From contig JBGUEO010000023.1 of the NCBI GenBank assembly GCA_041821315.1, forward strand, positions 12,106 to 76,105: a stretch of DNA of 64,000 nt. Reading direction: 5' to 3'. The translations under genes and the position numbers were made by a program. The stretch is from DIGJ01 sp041821315 (GTDB taxonomy: Bacteria > Bacillota > Clostridia > Lachnospirales > Lachnospiraceae). Shown in pieces: positions 53,498-60,802 of the stretch (position 1 is its first letter; each line of letters opens with the position of its first letter). The notes under the pieces are model-generated. The model worked only from the letters and a program-made list of their open reading frames with translations. It was not told the origin of the DNA and made no database searches.

Positions 53498-54691
53498 TTA
53501 GCGGATTGGTAATTCACTTCCTTGTATCTGAACCCTCAGCATTCTTTCATAAACTTGTTCAATCTTTGCTGCAAATTGGGCAGTTGAATACTTTGCGACC
53601 TTACGTGCCGCATTGTTGCAATAATCGATATCTTGTGTTGAAAAAAGCACTTGATCCAGTCCCTCCATACACTCCCATGCACTCTCAAACGTATACCCAT
53701 TGTATCCTTCTTCCAAAATTCCATCAAGACAAGGATCTTTTTTTGCAACTACTGGCAGCGATGATGCCATCGCCTCTATAAATGTAAGTCCTTGTGTTTC
53801 GCTCTTAGAAGCACTCACAAACACATCTCCCATCTGGTAAAATATTCCAATTTTATCCCAGGCTTGCGACCCAGTAAAGAGGATGCGGTCCCGAAAAGGA
53901 AAAGTTTTTGCTAGCTTCATCAAACGTTCTAGGTCCGGTCCATCTCCAACAATCATAAATTTCACATTTTCATGCCGCTTCATATATTCTGGCATAACTC
54001 GCAAAATTTCCTCAATATTTTTTTCAGATGAAACACGTCCCAAAGATAAAATCAACTTTTCATCATCTTCTACTCCATAGCTTAACCGAAGTCTTCTGAT
54101 TTCATTACAATCATAGTAATTTTGTTTAAATTTATTTAAATCAATCCCCGTTGGAATGACTTCAATTGCCTTAACCACTAAATAACTTTCCAATAATTTT
54201 TTAACTTTTACCGTTGGTACAACCACAGTCTCTGCTGTATTACATGATATCTTTGAAAACATCCGCATAAAAGCCTTTGCTTTTTGTTCCACTGCTTCAA
54301 TATGCATTCGATTAATATAATGCGTATAATCTTCATAGATAGTATGATAGGTATGAACAATTGGCAATCGCAACTCTTTTGCCATAATTCTTCCAAATAT
54401 GCCAAGTGAAAATTCAGTATGCGTATGAATCACATCCAGATCTAACTTTTTTATAATATGAGCTAGTTTCGGAGAATAAAACATACCAACCCTTCTCTCT
54501 GTGATAAAAATACAAGGAAGACTTGGCACACGAAATACATTATGTTCAAATTCAGGTGTTCCTGGCGATGTAGTCGTAAATACATACACCTGAAGTCCCA
54601 TTTTTTCTAATTCCGTCTTTAACATAAATACAGAAGTGGCTACTCCATTAATTTCCGGATAATAAGTCTCCGTAAACAAACCAACATTCAT
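53498..54691 (-). CDS. GT4 glycosyltransferase, glycolipid type
   Basis: 397 aa from ATG 54691 (GAGGGGTAAATGT upstream). GT-B fold retaining enzyme. N-terminal GLFTETYYPEINGVATSV, HTHTEFSLGIFG and YHTIYEDYTHYI resemble 1,2-diacylglycerol 3-glucosyltransferases. The nucleotide-sugar site shows PTGIDLNKF, LSLGRVSSEKNIEEIL and the E-x7-E motif SASKSETQGLTFIEAMA. It likely glucosylates diacylglycerol in the membrane; acceptor is inferred. Next to a small Cys-rich gene upstream and 6S RNA downstream. Confidence 0.9.
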   Translation of the reverse strand: MNVGLFTETYYPEINGVATSVFMLKTELEKMGLQVYVFTTTSPGTPEFEHNVFRVPSLPCIFITERRVGMFYSPKLAHIIKKLDLDVIHTHTEFSLGIFGRIMAKELRLPIVHTYHTIYEDYTHYINRMHIEAVEQKAKAFMRMFSKISCNTAETVVVPTVKVKKLLESYLVVKAIEVIPTGIDLNKFKQNYYDCNEIRRLRLSYGVEDDEKLILSLGRVSSEKNIEEILRVMPEYMKRHENVKFMIVGDGPDLERLMKLAKTFPFRDRILFTGSQAWDKIGIFYQMGDVFVSASKSETQGLTFIEAMASSLPVVAKKDPCLDGILEEGYNGYTFESAWECMEGLDQVLFSTQDIDYCNNAARKVAKYSTAQFAAKIEQVYERMLRVQIQGSELPIR

Positions 54692-54719
54692 ACATTTACC
54701 CCTCACAAATTTCTTTCGA

Positions 54720-55031
54720 TTACGAAGATACACTCGCTACGACTGCTTCCGATTCTGTGCCAAATACTGTTTTCCCATAATCTGGGAATAAATCAATCGT
54801 AAACACACCAGGCATTACTTTCTTTTTGCAGGTATTTCGTAACAAAATCTTACAATTATCTTTGTCTTCCACCTTTGTACAATTGGTACAATCTGGTATA
54901 ACACGATAAATCAAAGATCCTAATGGAAGAGGAAGCCGAATAATACGCCCATTTTTTTCAAGAGCTTGATATTCTTCTCCTATTTCTAATAATTCCTTTA
55001 TTTCCTTTAGTGTGTATTTCTTATTTTCCAT
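54720..55031 (-). CDS. Small Cys-containing hypothetical protein
   Basis: 103 aa. Helical N-terminus (MENKKYTLKEIKELLEIGEE), then four cysteines (DCTNCTKVEDKDNCKILLRN and TCKKK) that could bind a metal, and a conserved-looking FTIDLFPDYGKTVFGTE. No membrane segment. It lies 28 nt before the glycosyltransferase start on the same strand and is probably co-transcribed with it. Family not recognised. Confidence 0.65.
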   Translation of the reverse strand: MENKKYTLKEIKELLEIGEEYQALEKNGRIIRLPLPLGSLIYRVIPDCTNCTKVEDKDNCKILLRNTCKKKVMPGVFTIDLFPDYGKTVFGTESEAVVASVSS

Positions 55032-55129
55032 AATTTTTCATTTCCTCTTTCCACTCTTTCCCCTTATTATAAATATACCCCCCATAATAATCTTTATCCA
55101 AAATCAGTGTACCATATTTTGTACAAATT

Positions 55130-55184
55130 GTGAACATAATCCTTCTTATTGTTCACAGAAAGTTTAGAGTAACAACAAACTTTC
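55130..55184 (+). repeat. Two adjacent inverted repeats in intergenic region
   Basis: TGTGAAC/GTTCACA (55130-55136, 55151-55157), directly followed by GAAAGTTT/AAACTTTC (55158-55165, 55177-55184). They lie in the 370-nt gap between the Cys-rich gene and the acyltransferase, and could be operators or RNA hairpins. Confidence 0.6.
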
Positions 55185-55244
55185 TTCATATCTTTTATAT
55201 ATACTATATTTAAGCAAACAGATAGTGCTAATAAATATTTTTTT

Positions 55245-55308
55245 CATAAACAGCCCGGTAAAGATGTTACCCTTTACTGGGCTTCTCCTCGTTTATGAAC
55301 TTTTTTTT
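55245..55308 (+). ncRNA. Structured leader or small RNA ending in a terminator
   Basis: Nested structure: outer CATAAAC/GTTTATG (55245-55251, 55291-55297) enclosing CCCGGTAAAG/CTTTACTGGG (55254-55263, 55272-55281), then AAC and U8 (55301-55308). The U run makes it plus-stranded. No plus-strand gene lies upstream, so it is either an attenuator of the acyltransferase operon or the end of a small RNA. Known riboswitch classes were not recognised. Confidence 0.6.
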
Positions 55309-55338
55309 ATTTTTCTGTTTTACAAGTCATCAATAAAA

Positions 55339-55367
55339 TAGACAAGTATTACATATTATAGTAAACT
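55339..55367 (+). promoter_or_regulatory. Weak promoter before acyltransferase cassette
   Basis: TAGACA (55339-55344) and TAAACT (55362-55367), 17-nt spacer; poor match, tentative. Confidence 0.4.
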
Positions 55368-55401
55368 AAGTATAAAAACACGTACAGGAATGGAGTATAT
55401 T

Positions 55402-56676
55402 ATGCGTTATCCCAAACAGCAAAGTCGAAACTGGCGACGTCTGGACAATACAGCAAAAATTTTTCCTGTTATCTCCAGTGAAAATCTAACCAATGTATTC
55501 CGAGTTTCGGCCACTTTAAAGCAAAAAATAAAAGAAGATATCTTGCAGCAAGCACTTACTGAAGTACTTCCATGGTTTGAAGGAATCAATGTACGCTTGC
55601 GTCGAGGTATTTTTTGGTACTACTTTGAAACGAAAAAGAAGGTTCCTTGTGTTGAAAAAGAAGCCACCTACCCTTGTAAATACTTAGATCCAAAAGCTCC
55701 AGGACATTTCCTTTTTCGAGTTTCTTACTATGAAAATCGTATTAATCTCGAAGTTTTTCATGCGATAACCGACGGGATGGGAGCAATCAATTTTCTAAAA
55801 GAACTTACCTACATGTACCTTCGCATTATAAAAGGGAATACCCATTTAATTCCTAGTAGTGATTGTATTTTAGGCGTCGAAGATAGTTATATTAAAAATT
55901 ACAAAAAACGTCCAACAACTATCTATCCCGTTAAAAAGGCATTTCACTTAAGTGGCGATACCCTTTATCTTGATGCCATTAACATCATTCACGGCTATGT
56001 TGATTTGCCCGCTTTGAAAAAAAAATGTAAGGAATCCTCTGTTAGCATAACCAAATATGTGATTTCTTTACTCCTGTACTGCATTTATGAAGAATATACG
56101 AACGGACAAGGAGATAAGCGACCCATTGTAATTAATCTTCCTGTGAATTTGCGCTCTTTTTTTGATTCTACCACTACTTCAAATTTTTTTGCTGTTACTT
56201 CTGTAAAATTTTTATTTAGCGGAGAAGATCATACGTTTCAGGAAGTACTTTCTTTTGTCAGCAAACAAATGGATGAGATGATAACCAAAGAATGGATGGA
56301 AAAAATTATTTCTTATAATGTTTCAAATGAGAAAAGATGGTACATCCGTATGGCTCCACTTCCTATAAAATGGCTCATTCTTCAATTCGTGTTTCGCCGT
56401 TCCAGTCGTTCTTGTACCACTACGCTATCCAATTTAGGACCAATCTGTGTTGCCAAAGAATTTGAATCAGAGATTGAAAACTTTCACTTTGTAATTGGTG
56501 TATCCAAACGACAAAACATGAAATGTGGTATTTGTTCTTACCAAAATAAATTAATTGTGACATTTTCCTCTGTGCTAAAGGATACTTATTTACAAAAAGC
56601 ATTTTTCCGCACACTCACAAAACAAGGAATTCCTGTTACAATAGAAAGCAATGGTATTTCTCATGAAACTATGTAA
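55402..56676 (+). CDS. Condensation-superfamily acyltransferase
   Basis: 424 aa. H120-x3-D124-G125 (FHAITDGMGA) is the catalytic motif of the condensation/alcohol-acetyltransferase/chloramphenicol-acetyltransferase superfamily. A second family region, PIVINLPVNLRSFFDS, precedes the C-terminal TTLSNLGPICV (the DFGWG-like latch region). It is a stand-alone enzyme with no adenylation or carrier domain, so it probably transfers an acyl group from CoA. ATG 55402 has TGGAG 6 nt away; an in-frame ATG four codons earlier abuts its own AGGA. First gene of a three-gene cassette with a zinc-ribbon membrane protein and an esterase. Confidence 0.8.
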   Translation: MRYPKQQSRNWRRLDNTAKIFPVISSENLTNVFRVSATLKQKIKEDILQQALTEVLPWFEGINVRLRRGIFWYYFETKKKVPCVEKEATYPCKYLDPKAPGHFLFRVSYYENRINLEVFHAITDGMGAINFLKELTYMYLRIIKGNTHLIPSSDCILGVEDSYIKNYKKRPTTIYPVKKAFHLSGDTLYLDAINIIHGYVDLPALKKKCKESSVSITKYVISLLLYCIYEEYTNGQGDKRPIVINLPVNLRSFFDSTTTSNFFAVTSVKFLFSGEDHTFQEVLSFVSKQMDEMITKEWMEKIISYNVSNEKRWYIRMAPLPIKWLILQFVFRRSSRSCTTTLSNLGPICVAKEFESEIENFHFVIGVSKRQNMKCGICSYQNKLIVTFSSVLKDTYLQKAFFRTLTKQGIPVTIESNGISHETM

Positions 56677-57352
56677 AAGATGCAACCTCTATGTAAAAGA
56701 TCAAAGTGATTTATGCCCACTTTGCGGTGAACTCTTACTTGATGATACCCCTGATGCATCGGTTGAAATGCAGTCGTTTTCCATGTATCCCCCAATTGAA
56801 TTTAATCTAGGTGCATTTCATATCATTCGTAGAATTTTTATGTTTCTTTCCTTTCTCACAGGGATTGTATTGTTTGTCATAAATTATGCTACTTATGATG
56901 TTGCTCCTGTACTTTGGTCTCTTATATCGGCAGCAGCTATCATTTATGCCATGTTAACGGTATACTATTCTATCTTGAGGAATTCAAACCTTGCTTCCAA
57001 GATATTAGTACAAACCATCGGTGCCAGCGTATTGTGTATCATTATTGATAATGTTATCGGTTACAAAGGATGGTCCATTAATTTTGTCATTCCAGCACTT
57101 ATCCTTGTATCCAATCTGGTCGTTATCGTACTTATGATTGTTAATCCGATGAAACGACAAACCTACTTTATGTATCAATTAACCATCACCATCTTTTCCA
57201 TCCTTTCTTTTGCCCTTTGTTTTACCCCAATCATAACAAAAAAGGGATTTGCCATTGTTGCAGGGATCACCTGTATTTTAAGTTTGATAGGTTCCATCCT
57301 TTTTGGAGATAAAGGCTTGAAAAATGAATTAATTCGAAGATTTCACATGTAG
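56663..57352 (+). CDS. DUF6320-like zinc-ribbon membrane protein
   Basis: 229 aa. The N-terminal ribbon is MKLCKRCNLYVKDQSDLCPL (CxxC...CxxC, completed by CG). Six hydrophobic helices follow (IFMFLSFLTGIVLFVINY, LISAAAIIYAMLTVYY, ILVQTIGASVLCIIIDNVIG, FVIPALILVSNLVVIVLMIV and two more). It looks like the DUF6320 family. It overlaps the acyltransferase end by 14 nt; an earlier ATG (56651) is possible, and neither has a strong ribosome site, so coupling is likely. Function unknown. Confidence 0.72.
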   Translation: MKLCKRCNLYVKDQSDLCPLCGELLLDDTPDASVEMQSFSMYPPIEFNLGAFHIIRRIFMFLSFLTGIVLFVINYATYDVAPVLWSLISAAAIIYAMLTVYYSILRNSNLASKILVQTIGASVLCIIIDNVIGYKGWSINFVIPALILVSNLVVIVLMIVNPMKRQTYFMYQLTITIFSILSFALCFTPIITKKGFAIVAGITCILSLIGSILFGDKGLKNELIRRFHM

Positions 57353-57409
57353 CCTCTCCCCAATGCATCCATTGTTTACAAAAATAGCGAGACACAAGGA
57401 GAAGTCAAT

Positions 57410-58336
57410 ATGAATATAAATATGAATATGAAAAAGCCAAGTATTAAAGGAAATTTAATGCGTGAATTAATTGCAGAAATTACATCCACCCATCATTTGG
57501 GAGAATCCATTCAAACTGGAAAATTTCGAAAAAATCCAAAAGAGCCCCCTTTTCTCTATAAATCTAAGTATCACTGTGAAAAAATAAACCTGGAAAATTT
57601 TTCGCTGGAATACCTAAAAAAATCAAAAACAAACAGTGAATCTTGCATTTTGCAGCTCCACGGTGGAGGTTATATCGGTCCTATGAAAAATGCGTATCGC
57701 CGTTTCTCCATGTACTATTTAGAACAGTGCAACCAGAGCGATGTGGTAACCATCGATTATCGCGTTGCACCAAAAGATCCCTATCCGGCAGCACTAGAAG
57801 ATGCCTTTGCTTCTTATCTTTTTATAATACAAGACAAAGGCTATGCTCCTAATAATCTAATTATCGCGGGGGACTCTGCCGGCGGCGGGCTCGCTCTAGC
57901 ACTCGCTATGTATCTTCGCGATCACGGCTATCCAACGCCTGCCGGTCTAATTCTAATGTCACCATGGGCAGACCTTACTAATAGCGGCCAAAGCTATATA
58001 GATAACTATGACCGTGACCCCCTCTTTGGTAACTCCACAAATAATATGCTTTTTGACTCTTCCTACATCGGAGATAATGATCCAAAAGACCCATATATTT
58101 CTCCTATATTTGGTGACTTCTCATACCTGCCTCCTATGCTCATCCAAGTAGGAACACACGAAGTCTTGCTTAGTGATTCTAAGACCATTGCCACAAAGGC
58201 AAAAGAAGAAGGTCTAAACGTACGCCTTTCCATCTATGAAGGAATGTTCCACGTATTCCAAATGTCTGGAGATCTATTGCTAGAGAGCCGTAATGCATGG
58301 AATGAAGTTGGCAGTTTCTATCATGCAATTCATTAA
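57410..58336 (+). CDS. HSL-type alpha/beta hydrolase (esterase)
   Basis: 308 aa, hormone-sensitive-lipase family. The oxyanion motif HGGG is at residues 84-87, the nucleophile is S157 in AGDSAGGGLALAL, and the catalytic His lies in YEGMFHVF near residue 282. DYRVAPKDPYPAALEDAF is the family's substrate-loop signature. No signal peptide. Ribosome site AAGGAGAAGTCAAT. It is the third gene of the acyltransferase cassette, so it may hydrolyse the ester that the first gene makes. Confidence 0.88.
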   Translation: MNINMNMKKPSIKGNLMRELIAEITSTHHLGESIQTGKFRKNPKEPPFLYKSKYHCEKINLENFSLEYLKKSKTNSESCILQLHGGGYIGPMKNAYRRFSMYYLEQCNQSDVVTIDYRVAPKDPYPAALEDAFASYLFIIQDKGYAPNNLIIAGDSAGGGLALALAMYLRDHGYPTPAGLILMSPWADLTNSGQSYIDNYDRDPLFGNSTNNMLFDSSYIGDNDPKDPYISPIFGDFSYLPPMLIQVGTHEVLLSDSKTIATKAKEEGLNVRLSIYEGMFHVFQMSGDLLLESRNAWNEVGSFYHAIH

Positions 58337-58359
58337 ATCACTAAAAATGATACTTGTTC

Positions 58360-58388
58360 TTGAACTTGCAGACGGATTACTCTATAAT
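58360..58388 (+). promoter_or_regulatory. Promoter of chemoreceptor gene
   Basis: TTGAAC (58360-58365) and TATAAT (58383-58388), 17-nt spacer, about 45 nt before ATG 58435. Confidence 0.8.
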
Positions 58389-58427
58389 GTTTTTATGAGT
58401 ATATATACCTAAGAAAAGGAGACCATA

Positions 58428-58493
58428 GTGCCCTATGAAACCGAAAAAGAACCATATAAGACCGAAAAAGAACCATATAAAACAAGATTTTAA
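58428..58493 (+). other. Possible 21-codon leader ORF overlapping chemoreceptor start
   Basis: GTG 58428 lies 6 nt from GGAG (58418-58421), the ideal distance, but opens a different frame that stops at TAA 58491. The peptide would be rich in Glu, Lys and Tyr (two EKEPYKT units). The chemoreceptor ATG 58435 is 13 nt from the same GGAG. It may be a coupling peptide or a chance ORF. Confidence 0.35.
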
Positions 58494-60171
58494 AGATTTT
58501 AAAGATTTAAGTATTTCAAAAAAACTGCAACATTCTTTCATTTTTCCAATTGGTAGTTTTTTAATTGCTGTTATTTTTTCCATTGCAGCAATTGCTTTTA
58601 TTGGAAATAATTTTGATCGTTTTTATTCTACTTCTTACAAAGTAGTAACTACGCAGTGGCAAATGCAAAAAAATATTGAAGAAGCTTCCATTAATACCTT
58701 GCTCTCATGTACAACTTCTGACACTGCTTTAACACAAAAATATGTCGATACTGCAAAGGCAGAGATTGAATCGTTACGTTCGAATTTTGAAACACTCAAA
58801 ATGGTTTATAAGCAAAATCCAGAATCACTGAATGATTTTCAAAAAGCACTCGATAACAACGAACAGTTTGAAAAGCTTATGTATACAAGTGCCTCGGCAA
58901 ATAATAATCTTGCCGCCTTGCAAATCTATGAAACCTATTATGCGCCAAGTGTGAAAACGGTAAAAGAACTCTTGGTTCAAATCGGTCAAGATATGGAAGT
59001 AGGCGCAGCCAGCGATTACACTCGTTCCAACATTGTCCGTTTTATTGTAATATTTATATGTACGGTACTGGCATTGTTTAGTATCTGGATTTCCATTCGC
59101 AGCATAAAACGCTTAGTAACATCCTTTAAAAATCCGATTCAAGAAGTTGAAAGTGCCGCAAAGAAAATGTCAGAAGGAGCTCTCCATGTTGATATTACAT
59201 ATACATCAAAAGATGAGCTTGGCAGTCTAGCAACAAGCATGCAACTAACGACAAAGGGTATTTCTGAAATTATAGATGACATTGGTGCCTGCTTGCAGAC
59301 GATGGCAAATAGCAATTTCAACTTTCAAAGCAGTTGTACCGAAAACTATATTGGTGATTATGCTCCTATTTTACTCTCCATGGAAAATATTGCCACTCAG
59401 TTAAGCAGTACAATTATTGAAATCAAAGAAGCTGCCTCTCAAGTTGCGGGTGGTGCTGAGAACCTTGCAGAAGCTGCCCAAAGTCTCGCAGAAGGCGCAA
59501 CCGATCAAGCTGGTGCCATTGAAGAATTAAGTGCTACCGTAGATGAAGTTACATTACAAGTAGAAGAAACTGCAAAATCTTCTAAAATGGTAGATCAAAT
59601 GGCAGAAGATGTCACCAAAGAAGCACAAAATAGTACCGATCAGATGCAGAACATGACCAATGCCATGACACGTATCACTGAAACTTCTTCACAAATTGCA
59701 GTAATCACGCAAAGTATCGAAAATATTGCTTCCCAAACCAATTTACTCTCCTTAAATGCAGCAATTGAAGCAGCAAGAGCTGGAGAGGCTGGAAAAGGCT
59801 TTGCTGTTGTTGCTGATGAAATCCGCGAACTTGCAAACCAAAGTGCTACCGCCGCAATGAACACCCGTGAACTCATTCAGTCTACCGTATCGGAAATTCA
59901 AAGCGGTAACGAGATTGTAGACTCTACTTCCACATCACTTGCTCAAGTAGTCGCATCGATTCAAAACATGCGTACTATCATTCAAGAAACAACGGCTTTA
60001 TCCATACAACAAGCAAAATCAATGGAAAAAATTGATGGTGGTATTGAGCAAATTTCCGCAGTGATTCAAAATACATCTGCAACTGCAGAAGAAAGTTCTG
60101 CTACCAGTCAGGAACTTACTGCACAGGCCGAGTCACTCAATGGCCTCGTTGGACAATTTATAACAAAATAA
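58435..60171 (+). CDS. Methyl-accepting chemotaxis protein
   Basis: 578-aa chemoreceptor. A short repetitive basic N-terminus (two KPKKNHI-like units from a 21-nt duplication, then DFKDFKD) precedes the first membrane helix FPIGSFLIAVIFSIAAIAF. An extracellular four-helix-bundle-like ligand domain of about 150 residues follows. The second helix is IVRFIVIFICTVLALFSI, then HAMP and the signalling hairpin with tip ASQTNLLSLNAAIEAARAGE and VVADEIRELANQS. Ligand unknown. Transcribed alone from a clear promoter; the ribosome site is 13 nt from the ATG, which is long. Confidence 0.92.
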   Translation: MKPKKNHIRPKKNHIKQDFKDFKDLSISKKLQHSFIFPIGSFLIAVIFSIAAIAFIGNNFDRFYSTSYKVVTTQWQMQKNIEEASINTLLSCTTSDTALTQKYVDTAKAEIESLRSNFETLKMVYKQNPESLNDFQKALDNNEQFEKLMYTSASANNNLAALQIYETYYAPSVKTVKELLVQIGQDMEVGAASDYTRSNIVRFIVIFICTVLALFSIWISIRSIKRLVTSFKNPIQEVESAAKKMSEGALHVDITYTSKDELGSLATSMQLTTKGISEIIDDIGACLQTMANSNFNFQSSCTENYIGDYAPILLSMENIATQLSSTIIEIKEAASQVAGGAENLAEAAQSLAEGATDQAGAIEELSATVDEVTLQVEETAKSSKMVDQMAEDVTKEAQNSTDQMQNMTNAMTRITETSSQIAVITQSIENIASQTNLLSLNAAIEAARAGEAGKGFAVVADEIRELANQSATAAMNTRELIQSTVSEIQSGNEIVDSTSTSLAQVVASIQNMRTIIQETTALSIQQAKSMEKIDGGIEQISAVIQNTSATAEESSATSQELTAQAESLNGLVGQFITK

Positions 60172-60182
60172 CAACTTATAAT

Positions 60183-60228
60183 GGGCGGTTACAAAAATCA
60201 AAGTGGCATATTTGATTTTTAACCGCCC
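60183..60228 (+). terminator. Terminator of chemoreceptor gene
   Basis: GGGCGGTT/AACCGCCC with inner AAAAATCAAA/TTTGATTTTT; 11 nt past the stop. Confidence 0.8.
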
Positions 60229-60277
60229 TATTTATTGATAGAATCATTATATCATAATCCTCGATTTTCTTTACAAT

Positions 60278-60324
60278 AAAAAAGCCTTTCCACCAATTTC
60301 ATTCAATTGGTGGAAAGGCTTTTT
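60278..60324 (-). terminator. Terminator of cold-shock gene
   Basis: AAAAGCCTTTCCACCAATT and its perfect complement around a TCATTC loop, with U run on the minus strand. Confidence 0.9.
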
Positions 60325-60333
60325 ATAGTTTAA

Positions 60334-60546
60334 CTATGCTACACAAACATTAGTTGCTTTTAATTTTCTAGAGTCTTTAGGATCTTGTTCTGTATCAAAA
60401 GTTACTTTTTGACCTTCTTCTAAGCTCTTAAATCCGTTAGAAACGATTGCTGAAAAATGTACAAATACATCTTCTCCACCATTATCGTTTGTGATAAATC
60501 CAAATCCTTTTTGTGCGTTAAACCATTTCACTGTACCGTAATTCAT
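60334..60546 (-). CDS. Cold-shock protein (CspA family)
   Basis: 70-aa single cold-shock domain that binds single-stranded RNA and DNA. RNP1 is KGFGFITN (residues 13-20) and RNP2 is DVFVHFSAI. ATG 60546 follows GGAGGTACTGCAT. The extra residues upstream in frame are leader RNA, not protein. The mRNA leader is about 110 nt with a terminator-like hairpin, as is typical of cold-shock control. Confidence 0.94.
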   Translation of the reverse strand: MNYGTVKWFNAQKGFGFITNDNGGEDVFVHFSAIVSNGFKSLEEGQKVTFDTEQDPKDSRKLKATNVCVA

Positions 60547-60582
60547 ATGCAGTACCTCCTTATTTTTAGCATCAAGATAAAA

Positions 60583-60639
60583 AAAGCTGACGAAGAATAT
60601 CAAATCCGAAAAAAATGACTTGAGTTTCTTGTCAGCTTT
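60583..60639 (-). promoter_or_regulatory. Terminator-like hairpin in cold-shock leader
   Basis: AAAGCTGAC/GTCAGCTTT stem (60631-60639 with 60584-60592) over a long inner segment, followed by U7 on the minus strand, between promoter and ATG. It may be an attenuator or temperature-sensing element. Confidence 0.6.
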
Positions 60640-60663
60640 AAAATTCATATTGATTATATTTGT

Positions 60664-60692
60664 ATGATAGCATATCTTTTTTCTTATGTCAA
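60664..60692 (-). promoter_or_regulatory. Promoter of cold-shock gene
   Basis: TTGACA (60687-60692) and TATCAT (60664-60669) with 17-nt spacer and an extended -10 TG. Start near 60657. Confidence 0.8.
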
Positions 60693-60802
60693 CCCAAAAA
60701 GCAAACTTTTTTCTAAATCCTTTTCCATCCTTTTCCAATGCTAACTTCAAAAATCCACGTTAACTCTAGAATAATTGGCTAGTCTATCGTTTTAGCGATA
60801 CT

